DNA of 64,000 nucleotides from Psychrobacter fulvigenes (lineage in GTDB: Bacteria > Pseudomonadota > Gammaproteobacteria > Pseudomonadales > Moraxellaceae). Each line of letters starts with the position of its first letter. The first letter of the stretch is position 1. The notes under the pieces are model-generated. The model had not been told where the DNA came from. It did no database searches and saw only the letters and a program-made list of their open reading frames with translations. Positions 48,101-56,943 of this stretch are shown here, one piece after another. The position numbers and the translations under genes were made by a program. The stretch is taken from contig NZ_CAJGZP010000001.1 in assembly GCF_904846155.1 (NCBI RefSeq), positions 124,001 through 188,000 on the forward strand, read 5' to 3'.

Positions 48101-49108
48101 ATGAGCACCACACAGCAACCTACTTTGAAGACGTTAAACATCGCCACTCGTCAAAGTCCTCTTGCTTTATGGCAAGCAGAGCACATTCGTGACCGACTTT
48201 TAGCGTTATATCCAGAGATGACCATCAACCTTCTAAAAATTGTCACTAAGGGTGATAAGATTTTGGACACGCCTCTAGCAAAAATCGGGGGTAAGGGTTT
48301 GTTTGTCAAAGAGCTTGAGCAGGCGCTGTATGACAAGCAGGCAGACATTGCCGTACATTCATTAAAAGATGTACCGATGCAGCTACCTGAAGGCCTGACG
48401 CTTGGGGTTTATTGCAAACGCGCCGCGCCAACAGATGCGTTTGTGTCTAACACTTATAGTAATATCGATGAGTTGCCAGAAGGCGCCGTCGTTGGTACCT
48501 CAAGTTTGCGTCGTCAATGTCAAATCAAAGCCTACCGTCCAGACCTACAAATAAAAACCTTGCGCGGTAACGTAGGGACGCGATTAGGAAAGCTTGATGC
48601 GGGGGATTATGATGCGATTATCCTAGCGACCAGTGGTCTGCAGCGTATTGAGCTGACGGAGCGCATTCGTGGTGAGCTCGATATCGACACCTGCTTGCCA
48701 GCAGTCGGTCAAGGGGCATTGGCAATTGAGTGCCGTGAAGGTGATGCAGAGGTAATGGCATTGCTTGCACCGCTTAATGATAATCAAGCGCGTATTCGCC
48801 TAATCGCAGAGCGTGCTTTGAACCGTCATTTAGAGGGTGGCTGCCAGGTTCCTATTGCAGCTTTTGCCGTGCTGCATGCGGCAGACGCGACAGATTTTGA
48901 CAACGATGATGCGGGTGATCAGTTATGGCTGCGCGGCCGTGTCGGACAAGCGGATGGCAGCGAACTGCTAAAAGCTGACAAGCGTATTACACTAACAGGA
49001 ACGCAAGCAGAGCAAGAAGAGCAGGCCAATCAGCTGGGTATCGATGTCGCTAAGATGTTGTTGGCTGATGGTGCAGGTGATATTTTGGCAGCAATTTATA
49101 ACCCTTAA
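48101..49108 (+). CDS. hemC: Hydroxymethylbilane synthase
   Basis: HemC joins four porphobilinogens into hydroxymethylbilane using a dipyrromethane cofactor. About 335 residues from ATG 48101 (GAGG 6 bases before). The cofactor cysteine lies in [13 protein letters not shown] near residue 247, and the substrate arginines in [14 protein letters not shown]. The family VHSLKDVP segment is present. It sits in the algR-hemC-hemD order of Pseudomonas. Confidence 0.96.
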   Translation: MSTTQQPTLKTLNIATRQSPLALWQAEHIRDRLLALYPEMTINLLKIVTKGDKILDTPLAKIGGKGLFVKELEQALYDKQADIAVHSLKDVPMQLPEGLTLGVYCKRAAPTDAFVSNTYSNIDELPEGAVVGTSSLRRQCQIKAYRPDLQIKTLRGNVGTRLGKLDAGDYDAIILATSGLQRIELTERIRGELDIDTCLPAVGQGALAIECREGDAEVMALLAPLNDNQARIRLIAERALNRHLEGGCQVPIAAFAVLHAADATDFDNDDAGDQLWLRGRVGQADGSELLKADKRITLTGTQAEQEEQANQLGIDVAKMLLADGAGDILAAIYNP

Positions 49109-49249
49109 TTGTAAACAGACCCTAGTTGTCGTGAGTATCTTCATGGCTTCTGTTTTTTAATCCATGGTCAAACTCAAAAAGTTGAGCAACAAACGCAGGC
49201 AAACTTCTTGAGTTTGGCACAAACCAAACCCATTGTTTCGAGCAAGTAT

Positions 49250-50191
49250 ATGTCTATGTCTCGCGCATCATCGTCTCAATTAACGGACTTCTCAACATCA
49301 TCTCCAGCCGTGGTGATCAATACCCGTCCAGTAGAGCGCGCCGCACCTTTAACGGAGTATTTGCAGGCTGCTGGTTTGACGGTTGTCGATATACCAATGT
49401 TGACACTGCAAACCCGTGCTGTCAGTGATGCAGATATCGAGCTGATGCGCCGCTGGCTAGCAGGTGACTATCAAGCGTTGGTCATCGTCAGCCCCACGGC
49501 GGCGGCTTCGGGCTTGGCAGTGTGGCAAGCGCTTGCACAAGAAAAGCAGCAAGCTGATACAAATAAATCATCAGGAACGATAGCGAATGAGCTTGGCGCT
49601 AACACAGCACCCAGCCACATCATTGCGGTAGGAGAGGCGACAGCTTCAGTATTGCAAGATCCCAAGCTACACCCTAACTATCAAGTCCTAAAGCCAATTA
49701 TTGCCAACAATGAAGGTATGCTGGCTATGCCAGAGATTGAGCATCTGCAAGCAGGTGACAAGCTTTTGGTTTGGCGCGGGCTTGGTGGACGACGATTATT
49801 GGCGAATACTCTAAAGGAGCGCGGAGTACAGATTGATAGTATCGCTTGGTACGAGCGTACTTTACCTGTCGATGCAAGTGCAAACTACCAGCAATGGCAT
49901 AGCCGCTTTACGGCAAAAGATGAAGAACAACCACTGTCAAAGCCAGTTGTCATTGTGAGTAGTGGTACCGCTTTTGAGCATTGGACAAGCGTGGTCGCGC
50001 AAAAACAGGCCTCTGTATCAGACTCAGGTTTAGAGCAGGCGTCTGCGCTGACCTTGTCTGATTTTAATTATGTGGTACTAGGTGAGCGTTTAACGAATAT
50101 GCTTGCTGAGAAGCAACTGCGCCATTGGCGTGTAGAGGACTTGTCGCCTGCGACTATTTTAGATGCCATTCAAAGTGATCGTCTGTCCTAG
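49250..50191 (+). CDS. hemD: Uroporphyrinogen-III synthase
   Basis: HemD cyclises hydroxymethylbilane with inversion of ring D. About 313 residues from the ATG at 49250; a TTG 14 codons earlier (49208) is an alternative. The N-terminus is S/T-rich before VVINTRPVERAAPLTEYLQAAGL, the family opening. LLVWRGLGGRRLLANTLKERGVQIDSIAWYER and the C-terminal half-domain follow. The family is poorly conserved, so the call also rests on position after hemC. Confidence 0.92.
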   Translation: MSMSRASSSQLTDFSTSSPAVVINTRPVERAAPLTEYLQAAGLTVVDIPMLTLQTRAVSDADIELMRRWLAGDYQALVIVSPTAAASGLAVWQALAQEKQQADTNKSSGTIANELGANTAPSHIIAVGEATASVLQDPKLHPNYQVLKPIIANNEGMLAMPEIEHLQAGDKLLVWRGLGGRRLLANTLKERGVQIDSIAWYERTLPVDASANYQQWHSRFTAKDEEQPLSKPVVIVSSGTAFEHWTSVVAQKQASVSDSGLEQASALTLSDFNYVVLGERLTNMLAEKQLRHWRVEDLSPATILDAIQSDRLS

Positions 50192-50230
50192 CGGACGCTT
50201 TTATAAACAACTATTTTTGCTACTTTATTA

Positions 50231-50260
50231 TTTGATTGCTCATTTTGAGGAGCAATCAAA
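50231..50260. repeat. 11-bp inverted repeat between hemD and hemX
   Basis: TTTGATTGCTC (50231-50241) pairs perfectly with GAGCAATCAAA (50250-50260). No T-run follows. It may be a leader structure for hemX. Confidence 0.55.
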
Positions 50261-50283
50261 ACTATCTATAACGGTGCTGCATT

Positions 50284-51243
50284 ATGTCAACAGAGCTTGA
50301 ACCTTCATCTGATACGCTAGCTGCCGTTCAGCAGCGCCGGCAGGCGAGCATCTTATTGTTACGATTGCAGTGGCTGTTTATATTGCTATTGATAATCGCT
50401 TTGGCTTGGTTATATGTCTCTCAGCAGCGTTTTCAAAATCAAATCAATGAGCGTTTGCACAGCAATGAGCAAGTAGTCAGTCGTTTGAATGAGATGGATG
50501 ATCGCCTCTTTGCCATCAGTCAGCAAAGTCTACCTGAACCTAGATCGCAAGCAGGCAGTCAAGCACAAAACCAGCTGGATTTATTACGCATTCAAATACA
50601 GGCAGCCGATAGACTACTGGCTGATAACAACCATAGTGCTGCGATTGATTTGCTACGAGGTTTGCAGTGGCAGCTATCGCAAAGTAATAATGAGATTGCA
50701 CCGACTTTAACCATCGTGATCAAACAAAGCTTGGCCGAAGACATTGAGCGTCTGCAGGCTCAGAGCAACCAGCCTAGCCCATGGCAGCTACAAAACCTTG
50801 CGATGCAAGATATTCAAGAGTTTTTGCATAGCACTAATTATGGGAATAGCATTGATGCTAGAAATGATGGCCGAGATAGCACTACAAGGATCACAGTAAC
50901 GAATCGGCAGCTCATCATTCATGAAGTAATCATGACGCTAAACTTGGCGATGCAAGCCAGCAATATGCGTGAAAAAGAACAGTTAACCAGTTATCTACAG
51001 CAGGCACAAAAGCAGCTGCAAGTACTTGTGCCAAATACATCTCTGCCCAAAGATAAAGCTCATGCAAAGTTTGCCACGCCATCTACTGATACTGATAAGC
51101 ACACGACTGGTCATCAGAAGAGCTTAACCAAAGAAGCACCACATAATATCTCCGAAGTCATGGTCTGGCTTGATGAGCTGATTGCCAATGCTCCAGCCGC
51201 AACGCCTTTATTGACGACACAAATGCTTGATAAGTCTCGATAG
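50284..51243 (+). CDS. HemX-like membrane protein
   Basis: 319 residues. One transmembrane helix near the N-terminus (LLLRLQWLFILLLIIALAWLYVSQQ) is followed by a Q-rich periplasmic helical domain with AADRLLADNNHSAAIDLLRGLQWQLSQ, the HemX-family repeat-like segment. Position after hemC-hemD agrees with hemX of other gammaproteobacteria. HemX is annotated as uroporphyrinogen-III C-methyltransferase in some genomes, but no SAM-binding motif is present here. The final third is low-complexity. Confidence 0.8.
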   Translation: MSTELEPSSDTLAAVQQRRQASILLLRLQWLFILLLIIALAWLYVSQQRFQNQINERLHSNEQVVSRLNEMDDRLFAISQQSLPEPRSQAGSQAQNQLDLLRIQIQAADRLLADNNHSAAIDLLRGLQWQLSQSNNEIAPTLTIVIKQSLAEDIERLQAQSNQPSPWQLQNLAMQDIQEFLHSTNYGNSIDARNDGRDSTTRITVTNRQLIIHEVIMTLNLAMQASNMREKEQLTSYLQQAQKQLQVLVPNTSLPKDKAHAKFATPSTDTDKHTTGHQKSLTKEAPHNISEVMVWLDELIANAPAATPLLTTQMLDKSR

Positions 51244-51303
51244 GAGTGAGTATAGTGATAATGGCATCAGCGTTATAGCCAATCCACGATAAAAACAAGG
51301 TGA

Positions 51304-51795
51304 ATGATGACTACTATTAATCAAATATCAAGTTTGACGGCAGAGCTGCCACGTGAGAGCCGTCCTGAAGCGCTTGCACATTATGCAGTGATATATATCC
51401 AAGCCATACACTGGGGTGAGATGGATGCGTTCAATCATTTGAATAACGTGGTTTATTATCGTTACGCTGAATCAGCGCGTATCGCTTATTTACAAAAGAT
51501 TGGGGCATTTGATGGCAGTGTTACCATATTGGCGCAGTCAAGCTGTCAGTATATACGTCCAGTGGTCTATCCTGATACTTTACTGATTGGCGTCCGTTGT
51601 CAGCGTCTTGGCAATACCAGTATTGTCATTGAGTACAGCTACTATAGCTTGGCGCAGCAAGCAGTGGTTGCTACTGCTGATGCGGTGTTGGTGCGTTTTG
51701 CTAGTGATGGCAAACAAAAAATGCCATGGACCACCGCTGAGCGCGAGCAACTGTTTGCTTTGGAAGCAGAGTTTGGTCACACGCCTGAGTCTTAA
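51304..51795 (+). CDS. Acyl-CoA thioesterase of the 4-hydroxybenzoyl-CoA thioesterase fold
   Basis: 163 residues, hot-dog fold. The signature HWGEMDAFNHLNNVVYYRYAESARIAYLQ matches the YbgC/FadM branch, with the active-site Asp in EMDAFNHL. Cytoplasmic, hydrolysing acyl-CoA; substrate unknown. It follows hemX on the same strand, 60 bases after it. Confidence 0.9.
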   Translation: MMTTINQISSLTAELPRESRPEALAHYAVIYIQAIHWGEMDAFNHLNNVVYYRYAESARIAYLQKIGAFDGSVTILAQSSCQYIRPVVYPDTLLIGVRCQRLGNTSIVIEYSYYSLAQQAVVATADAVLVRFASDGKQKMPWTTAEREQLFALEAEFGHTPES

Positions 51796-51847
51796 TAGTA
51801 GGGTCTGTTTGATTATTCAAATATAGTTCTGACAGTCAGAAGCAGTC

Positions 51848-52001
51848 TATAGTCGTCGATACACTCTAAAAATGTCATAACGCTACTGGGATGCTATCTT
51901 TTGAAGTACAGTTGCGCAGCCTCTGGGTACGCAGCACGCAAGTAAAATTTATACCAGTAGCGCGTTTAATTCCATAACAGTTTTACATTCAGCTGACTAT
52001 A
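51848..52001. repeat. MITE-like palindromic repeat, copy B
   Basis: 154 bases with the same TATAGTC...GACTATA ends, the CGCTACTGG / CCAGTAGCG stem and the GCGCAGCCTCTG core as copy A. Longer by 15 bases, mainly inside the left arm. Confidence 0.8.
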
Positions 52002-52010
52002 AACGCAGTT

Positions 52011-52049
52011 AAAAAAAAGGCACGCCAATAAAATGAGCGTGCCTTTTTT
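52011..52049. terminator. Bidirectional terminator downstream of ribB
   Basis: AAAAAAGGCACGC / GCGTGCCTTTTTT with an 11-base loop; serves ribB on the minus strand. Confidence 0.8.
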
Positions 52050-52094
52050 GTATGCTGTATTTGCTAACAGGAAGTTTTAAACTCGATATTAGCT

Positions 52095-53201
52095 TTATTT
52101 GGGTGCATGGACAAAGTCCACAACGTTTAAGTCAAAGCCAGATAGAGCGTAAAACTTCATCGGCGATGACAGCAAGCGCATATCACGCACCCCTAAATGG
52201 CGCAGAATCTGGGCACCAAGACCGATACTACGATACGGCTGCTGAGCAATGGTCGATAGTGATTGATTATCGGAGGCTTTATCAAGCGCGTCACCCAAAT
52301 CGATCGGCTGATGACTACCAATCCATACCAAGACCCCACGCTCTGAAGCACTGATCTCTTCTAATGCCGCTTGTACGCTCCAGCCACTACGTCCAGTGGT
52401 GTCATTCTTGGCGGCGAACAAGTCACGCAGCGGATGAAACCCGTGAACACGTACCGTACTCACACCTTCGCTCACATCACCCTTGACCAGTGCTATATGA
52501 GTCTCATCTGCACCAAACTCGCGGAAACGGTGTAGCGTAAAGGTACCGTGTTCTGTCTCAAAAGGATGCGTGTCAATCTCTTCTACCGTTTGCTCATTAG
52601 CGATGCGATAGTTGATGAGATCAGCGATGGTACCGATCTTTAGATCATGCTCTTTGGCAAATATCTCAAGATCATCACGGCGTGCCATCGTACCATCAGC
52701 GTTGATAATCTCTACAATGACCGCTGCTGGCTCAAGTCCTGCTAGACGTGCTAAATCACAACCGGCTTCAGTGTGGCCAGCACGGTGCAAGACACCGCCG
52801 TTTTGAGCCATAATAGGAAAGATGTGCCCAGGTTGTACGATGTCTTCTGGTTTTGCAGCTGACGATACAGCCGCCTGAATGGTACGCGCACGATCTGCAG
52901 CAGAAATACCAGTCGTTACGCCTTCAGCCGCTTCAATAGAGACGGTAAAGTTGGTGCTGAATTTTGCCTCGTTACGATCAGACATTAGCGGCAGTGCTAG
53001 CTGTTGGCAACGTGCTTGCGAAAGGGTCAAACATACCAGTCCACGTGCATGAGTAATCATAAAGTTGATGTCTTCAGGACGGACATGGGTTGCCGCCATG
53101 ATAATGTCGCCTTCGTTTTCGCGATCTTCATCATCCATTAAGATGACCATCTTTCCAGCGCGAATGTCTTCGATAATTTCAGGAACAGTATTCAAATTCA
53201 T
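52095..53201 (-). CDS. ribB: 3,4-dihydroxy-2-butanone-4-phosphate synthase with degenerate GTP cyclohydrolase II domain
   Basis: 368 residues from the ATG at 53201; a longer in-frame start at 53231 is less likely. The RibB half has MDDEDRENEGDIIMAATHV, VCLTLSQARCQQLALPLM, and HTEAGCDLARLAGLEPAAVI, all intact. The C-terminal half aligns in shape with GTP cyclohydrolase II, but the CDCG-type zinc cysteines are lacking: the segment reads LRDLFAAKNDTTGRSG. So it probably makes only DHBP in riboflavin synthesis. No FMN riboswitch was seen. Confidence 0.93.
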   Translation of the reverse strand: MNLNTVPEIIEDIRAGKMVILMDDEDRENEGDIIMAATHVRPEDINFMITHARGLVCLTLSQARCQQLALPLMSDRNEAKFSTNFTVSIEAAEGVTTGISAADRARTIQAAVSSAAKPEDIVQPGHIFPIMAQNGGVLHRAGHTEAGCDLARLAGLEPAAVIVEIINADGTMARRDDLEIFAKEHDLKIGTIADLINYRIANEQTVEEIDTHPFETEHGTFTLHRFREFGADETHIALVKGDVSEGVSTVRVHGFHPLRDLFAAKNDTTGRSGWSVQAALEEISASERGVLVWIGSHQPIDLGDALDKASDNQSLSTIAQQPYRSIGLGAQILRHLGVRDMRLLSSPMKFYALSGFDLNVVDFVHAPK

Positions 53202-53231
53202 AAAAAGTCTCAATGTTTTATTATTTATCAA

Positions 53232-53530
53232 TGTGTGGAAGATAAGGTGTAAAAATAAAAATTAATTTGCCTATTGTAGCAGTAGATTAGCCGCAGCGCT
53301 GTGGTTGTTGCTAGAAAGTCACTCATTAATAGGGATGGGAAAGCCTCAATAAATGTTACTCGTATCCTGATATGGTTACTGTTGGCAGATTTTAAAGGCT
53401 TGGGCTGCGACTGGTCATCTCATTGCTAGGCCATCAATCTGATTATTGGTGTATGGCGTTATAATATTTGTCGCTATTTTATTTAGGACTGACTGTATAT
53501 CTGATGAGGACGCGGCCTAGAGGACACTTT
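53232..53530. other. ribB-rarA gap
   Basis: About 300 bases with no ORF. A TGC-TACAAT extended -10 element on the minus strand (-10 box at 53273-53278) is a candidate ribB promoter. No RFN aptamer signature is visible. Confidence 0.35.
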
Positions 53531-54820
53531 TTATTCATTGCTCGCCGCTTGAGATTTTAGCCAATCCATAAACTGTTTACTGTGCTGCTCACGCTGATTG
53601 TCTGCAAATTCATAAAAGCGTGTGCCCACTAGATTATCAGGCAAGTAGCTCTGCGGATAATAATGATTGGGATAGTTATGTGGATAAGCATAACCTTGAC
53701 CATAGCCTTGGTCACGCATCAGTTTGGTGACACCGTTACGCAGATGTAGAGGAACAGGGGAGGCGTCTTTTTCTGCCAAAGCCATCGCCGCATTGATTGC
53801 TTGATAGGTGCTATTACTTTTGGCGCTGGTCGCCAGATAAACCACGACCTGACCTAAGATAATACGTGCTTCAGGCATCCCAATCGACTGGACGCTGCGC
53901 AGCGCCGCATCAGCGAGCAGGAGTGCATTGGGGTTGGCATTGCCAATATCTTCACTGGCCAAAATCACTAAGCGCCGTGCGATAAAGTCTGCAGGCTCAC
54001 CGCCAACCAACATTCGCGCCATCCAATATAGCGCCGCATCAGGGTCTGAGCCGCGTACGGATTTGATCATTGCGGAGACGATATCATAATGCTGCTCACC
54101 GTTTTTGTCGTAGCGTACCAGCGCCGTTTGAGCCACTCGTCCGACCAATTCATCATCAATCATGATAGGTGACTGCTTTGCATCGGCCGTTTGTACCGCC
54201 AGCTCTAATAGATTGAGCGCTTTGCGGGCATCTCCATGAGCCAATTGACTGATAAAATCTTGCGCTTGCAAGTTGATAGACAGTTGTTGAAGTACGCTAT
54301 CTTCAGTAATCGCGCGATGGAGTACGGTAGCAATCTGTTCCGAGGTAAGCGGCTCTAGACGGTACACTTGGCAACGTGATAGTAGAGCATTATTGACACT
54401 GAAAGATGGGTTTTCAGTGGTCGCGCCAATCAAAGTAATATCACCAGATTCGACGGCTCCTAAAAGAGCATCTTGCTGGGCTTTATTAAAGCGGTGAATC
54501 TCATCGATAAAAACCACTGGCGACTCAAAGCTCAAACCGTCTTTACTGTCCAAGACTTCACGTAGTTGTTTGACGCCTGTATTGAGCGCTGACAAAGCAT
54601 GAAACGGCCGCCCAACGGCACCAGCTAATAGCATGGCGATGGTGGTTTTACCGATACCTGCTTCACCATGTAAGATGATAGATGGTAGATGGTTTTGCTC
54701 AACCAAGCGCCGCAGCGGTGCACCTTCAGCCAACAGATGTGCTTGACCGATGATGGCATCAAGAGAAGTCGGACGCATACGCTGCGCCAGTGGGGTATCG
54801 GTATGAAAGTTGGGGGGCAT
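53531..54820 (-). CDS. rarA: Replication-associated recombination protein RarA
   Basis: RarA (MgsA) is an AAA+ ATPase of the clamp-loader group that acts at stalled forks. 429 residues. Walker A HGEAGIGKTT (about 51-60), Walker B VVFIDEIHRFNKAQQD, sensor 1 LIGATTENPSF, and the C-terminal tetramerisation domain with LEDIGNANP-like LASEDIGNANP and the YPHNYPNHYYPQSYLPD tail. All expected motifs are present. Confidence 0.95.
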   Translation of the reverse strand: MPPNFHTDTPLAQRMRPTSLDAIIGQAHLLAEGAPLRRLVEQNHLPSIILHGEAGIGKTTIAMLLAGAVGRPFHALSALNTGVKQLREVLDSKDGLSFESPVVFIDEIHRFNKAQQDALLGAVESGDITLIGATTENPSFSVNNALLSRCQVYRLEPLTSEQIATVLHRAITEDSVLQQLSINLQAQDFISQLAHGDARKALNLLELAVQTADAKQSPIMIDDELVGRVAQTALVRYDKNGEQHYDIVSAMIKSVRGSDPDAALYWMARMLVGGEPADFIARRLVILASEDIGNANPNALLLADAALRSVQSIGMPEARIILGQVVVYLATSAKSNSTYQAINAAMALAEKDASPVPLHLRNGVTKLMRDQGYGQGYAYPHNYPNHYYPQSYLPDNLVGTRFYEFADNQREQHSKQFMDWLKSQAASNE

Positions 54821-55081
54821 AAAGTTCTCTGTTTTTTGATGAAGCGTTGCTGCAGTATCAGTGAGGCTAGCGCAGTTCCATGTTAATGCCAGTCATATAA
54901 ATGTACAGCTTATGTCTTAGATGCTTTTATTTTGTGGTGGCCAGCCTTATTTATAGACTATGATAATCAATAGATTATGGTATCAATGCCTTATAAAAAA
55001 GTAGGCCGATTACTTGCATCGCAGTTAGGCAGCTATTCTGCATTTGCCATGCAATCTTAACGACGGAGACACTGATTAACC

Positions 55082-55600
55082 ATGATACGTCAGACCATAA
55101 AGCAGTTATTGAGTCGAAAATGGCATTTATCAAGCCATGATAAGCAGCTATCGCGGCACCTTAGCACAGGTGAAGTTGCGCTGGCACGTTCAGTCTTTGG
55201 AGACAACATTGATCTCGATACTGTGCAGCTAAAAACCGCTTGGTGGGTACTAAAAAACTATGCAGTTAGCCCTAATGGCAATATCTATTTTCATCGAGCA
55301 GATTGGATAGAGGATTTTAGTAAAGTCTCAATCAGCAAACAACGTTGGCTAATACATGAGCTGACCCATGTCTGGCAACTGCAGCAAGGCTTAAAGGTGG
55401 TGCGCGGAGCACTTATCAATCGGCGTTATGATTATGATTTAGCAATAGGTCAGTCGTTTTTTAAATACGGTATTGAGCAGCAAGCACGCATGGTAGAGGA
55501 TTACTTTGTACATCGCCATTTTGGACAGGACTGTCGGGCATTTGAAACTTGCATTCCATTTCTAGCATCGCCGGTCAAGGATGCTACTATCATGAGCTGA
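55082..55600 (+). CDS. HEXXH-motif (HELTH) putative metalloprotein
   Basis: 172 residues. RWLIHELTHVWQLQQG contains an HEXXH zinc motif, and EQQARMVEDYF about 45 residues further could supply the third ligand Glu. The pattern resembles DUF4157-type or Vgr-related small proteins. No signal peptide or transmembrane segment. Isolated on the plus strand after rarA. Function unknown; no secretion-system genes are nearby. Confidence 0.7.
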   Translation: MIRQTIKQLLSRKWHLSSHDKQLSRHLSTGEVALARSVFGDNIDLDTVQLKTAWWVLKNYAVSPNGNIYFHRADWIEDFSKVSISKQRWLIHELTHVWQLQQGLKVVRGALINRRYDYDLAIGQSFFKYGIEQQARMVEDYFVHRHFGQDCRAFETCIPFLASPVKDATIMS

Positions 55601-55827
55601 TCCTGTTACCATAAATCAAAGTGTCTCTTTAAAGCTACCTTTTTGGAATTACCTTTTTAAAAGTACTCTAACGAATCGCACTGACGGTTCGTTCACAGAT
55701 TGATATTCAGCTTGCGCTTAAGACACGCTATGCTAAAACAGGTATTTACTATCAGTGCTTATAATAACCACATCAATTAATAATAAATAAGAGCTGCTAT
55801 TTGGGCTTGTAACAAAGGAGTGGTGCC

Positions 55828-56805
55828 GTGATGTTTACTCGTTTAACCTCAAAGTCTGATGCCAACAGTCAGAAAAGCACTATGCGTAAGGATAACGCTA
55901 CTGAACTGACTACTCAGACACGGCGTATCCCTAGTCTGTTAGCTGCAACACTTGCAGGAGCGTTATTGCTGACGGGTTGTCAGCAGCCGTCAGAACCATC
56001 AGCTTCTGATGCAGATAGTCAACCCAGTACCCAAGCCGATGTTGAAGCCTCCAAGCCTGTGGCAATCAGCGACTCTGCAGCAGCGCGTATCGAGCAATTC
56101 CAACCATCATACGTCGTGCAGATGCAAGGGCTACAGCGACGATTACAGGCAGAGTATGAGTCATTACAAGCGGCAGATAGTCCTGACAGTGACAATGGCT
56201 TACTAACGACTGCATCACCTGAAATGACGACTGGCACCGAGTCCATTGATACCGATAGCCAAACCAATGACACAGCGGCACCTAACACCGCTGAATCGAC
56301 CAATGTCACTGCTGGTGCCGATACAGCTACTCAAGAAGGCGCTGTAGAGACAGAAATAAATACCAGCACTGAGGTTGGTGAACGAGACTTAGAAGTGCTA
56401 AAGCGCATCAGTCTTGAGCCAAGAGAGCCCGAAGTACTGACGGAAGCGCAAATCATAGAACGCTATCAGCAAGCAACACAGGCACTGTATCAGCCAGCAA
56501 ATACTGCGCTTAGCGCTCAAGACATAGATACTTTGCTTAATATTGCAACCTTATTGCCGCAATTGTTCGAACATACGGAGATTGCAGAGCGGCTGAGCGT
56601 AAAAAGCCCAGCACTGGCTCGGATTATCGTACAGCATCAAGTTTGGAAGCAAATAGAAGCGCAGCAAGCATTAGATATGCAACAAATGAAGCTGACACAG
56701 CAGCAAGAGTTTGAAACCTTAATGGCAAAGTTTAATGACACCATTAAAGATTATGATGCGCAGATTGCCAAATATGAACGTCTGCTACAAGAGTTTCAGG
56801 ACTAA
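55828..56805 (+). CDS. Lipoprotein with low-complexity linker and C-terminal coiled coil
   Basis: About 325 residues. A long N-terminal stretch precedes the lipobox LLLTGC at about residue 50 (LLAATLAGALLLTGCQQPSEPS), so the mature protein would start at that cysteine. An S/T/D/E-rich linker follows, then a helical domain (VLKRISLEPREPEVLTEAQI) and a C-terminal Q/K/E-rich coiled coil. GTG 55828 and ATG 55831 are both served by an AAAGGAG site. No family recognised. Confidence 0.65.
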   Translation: MMFTRLTSKSDANSQKSTMRKDNATELTTQTRRIPSLLAATLAGALLLTGCQQPSEPSASDADSQPSTQADVEASKPVAISDSAAARIEQFQPSYVVQMQGLQRRLQAEYESLQAADSPDSDNGLLTTASPEMTTGTESIDTDSQTNDTAAPNTAESTNVTAGADTATQEGAVETEINTSTEVGERDLEVLKRISLEPREPEVLTEAQIIERYQQATQALYQPANTALSAQDIDTLLNIATLLPQLFEHTEIAERLSVKSPALARIIVQHQVWKQIEAQQALDMQQMKLTQQQEFETLMAKFNDTIKDYDAQIAKYERLLQEFQD

Positions 56806-56819
56806 AAGAGTTTTAGAGA

Positions 56820-56943
56820 TATAGTCGACCTAAATAAAGCGAATAGATTTTGCCATGTGCTGTTGGGATGAATTTTGCGCAGCCTCTGGAGTGACGAAGT
56901 CATACAGCAAGCAAGGAAAATTTATACCAACAGCACTGCATCA
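56820..56943. repeat. MITE-like repeat copy C, left part (interrupted)
   Basis: Starts TATAGTC and carries GTGCTGTTGG / CCAACAGCAC arms and the GCGCAGCCTCTG core, like copies A and B with a compensating change in the arms. The right end is cut by the TnpB element at 56944 and resumes at 58315. Confidence 0.7.

Noticed and set aside
50231..50260. Terminator after hemD
   Set aside because: The stem is perfect but no T-run follows on either strand, so it is listed only as an inverted repeat.
53202..53530. FMN riboswitch upstream of ribB
   Set aside because: None of the RFN core segments could be found on the minus strand.
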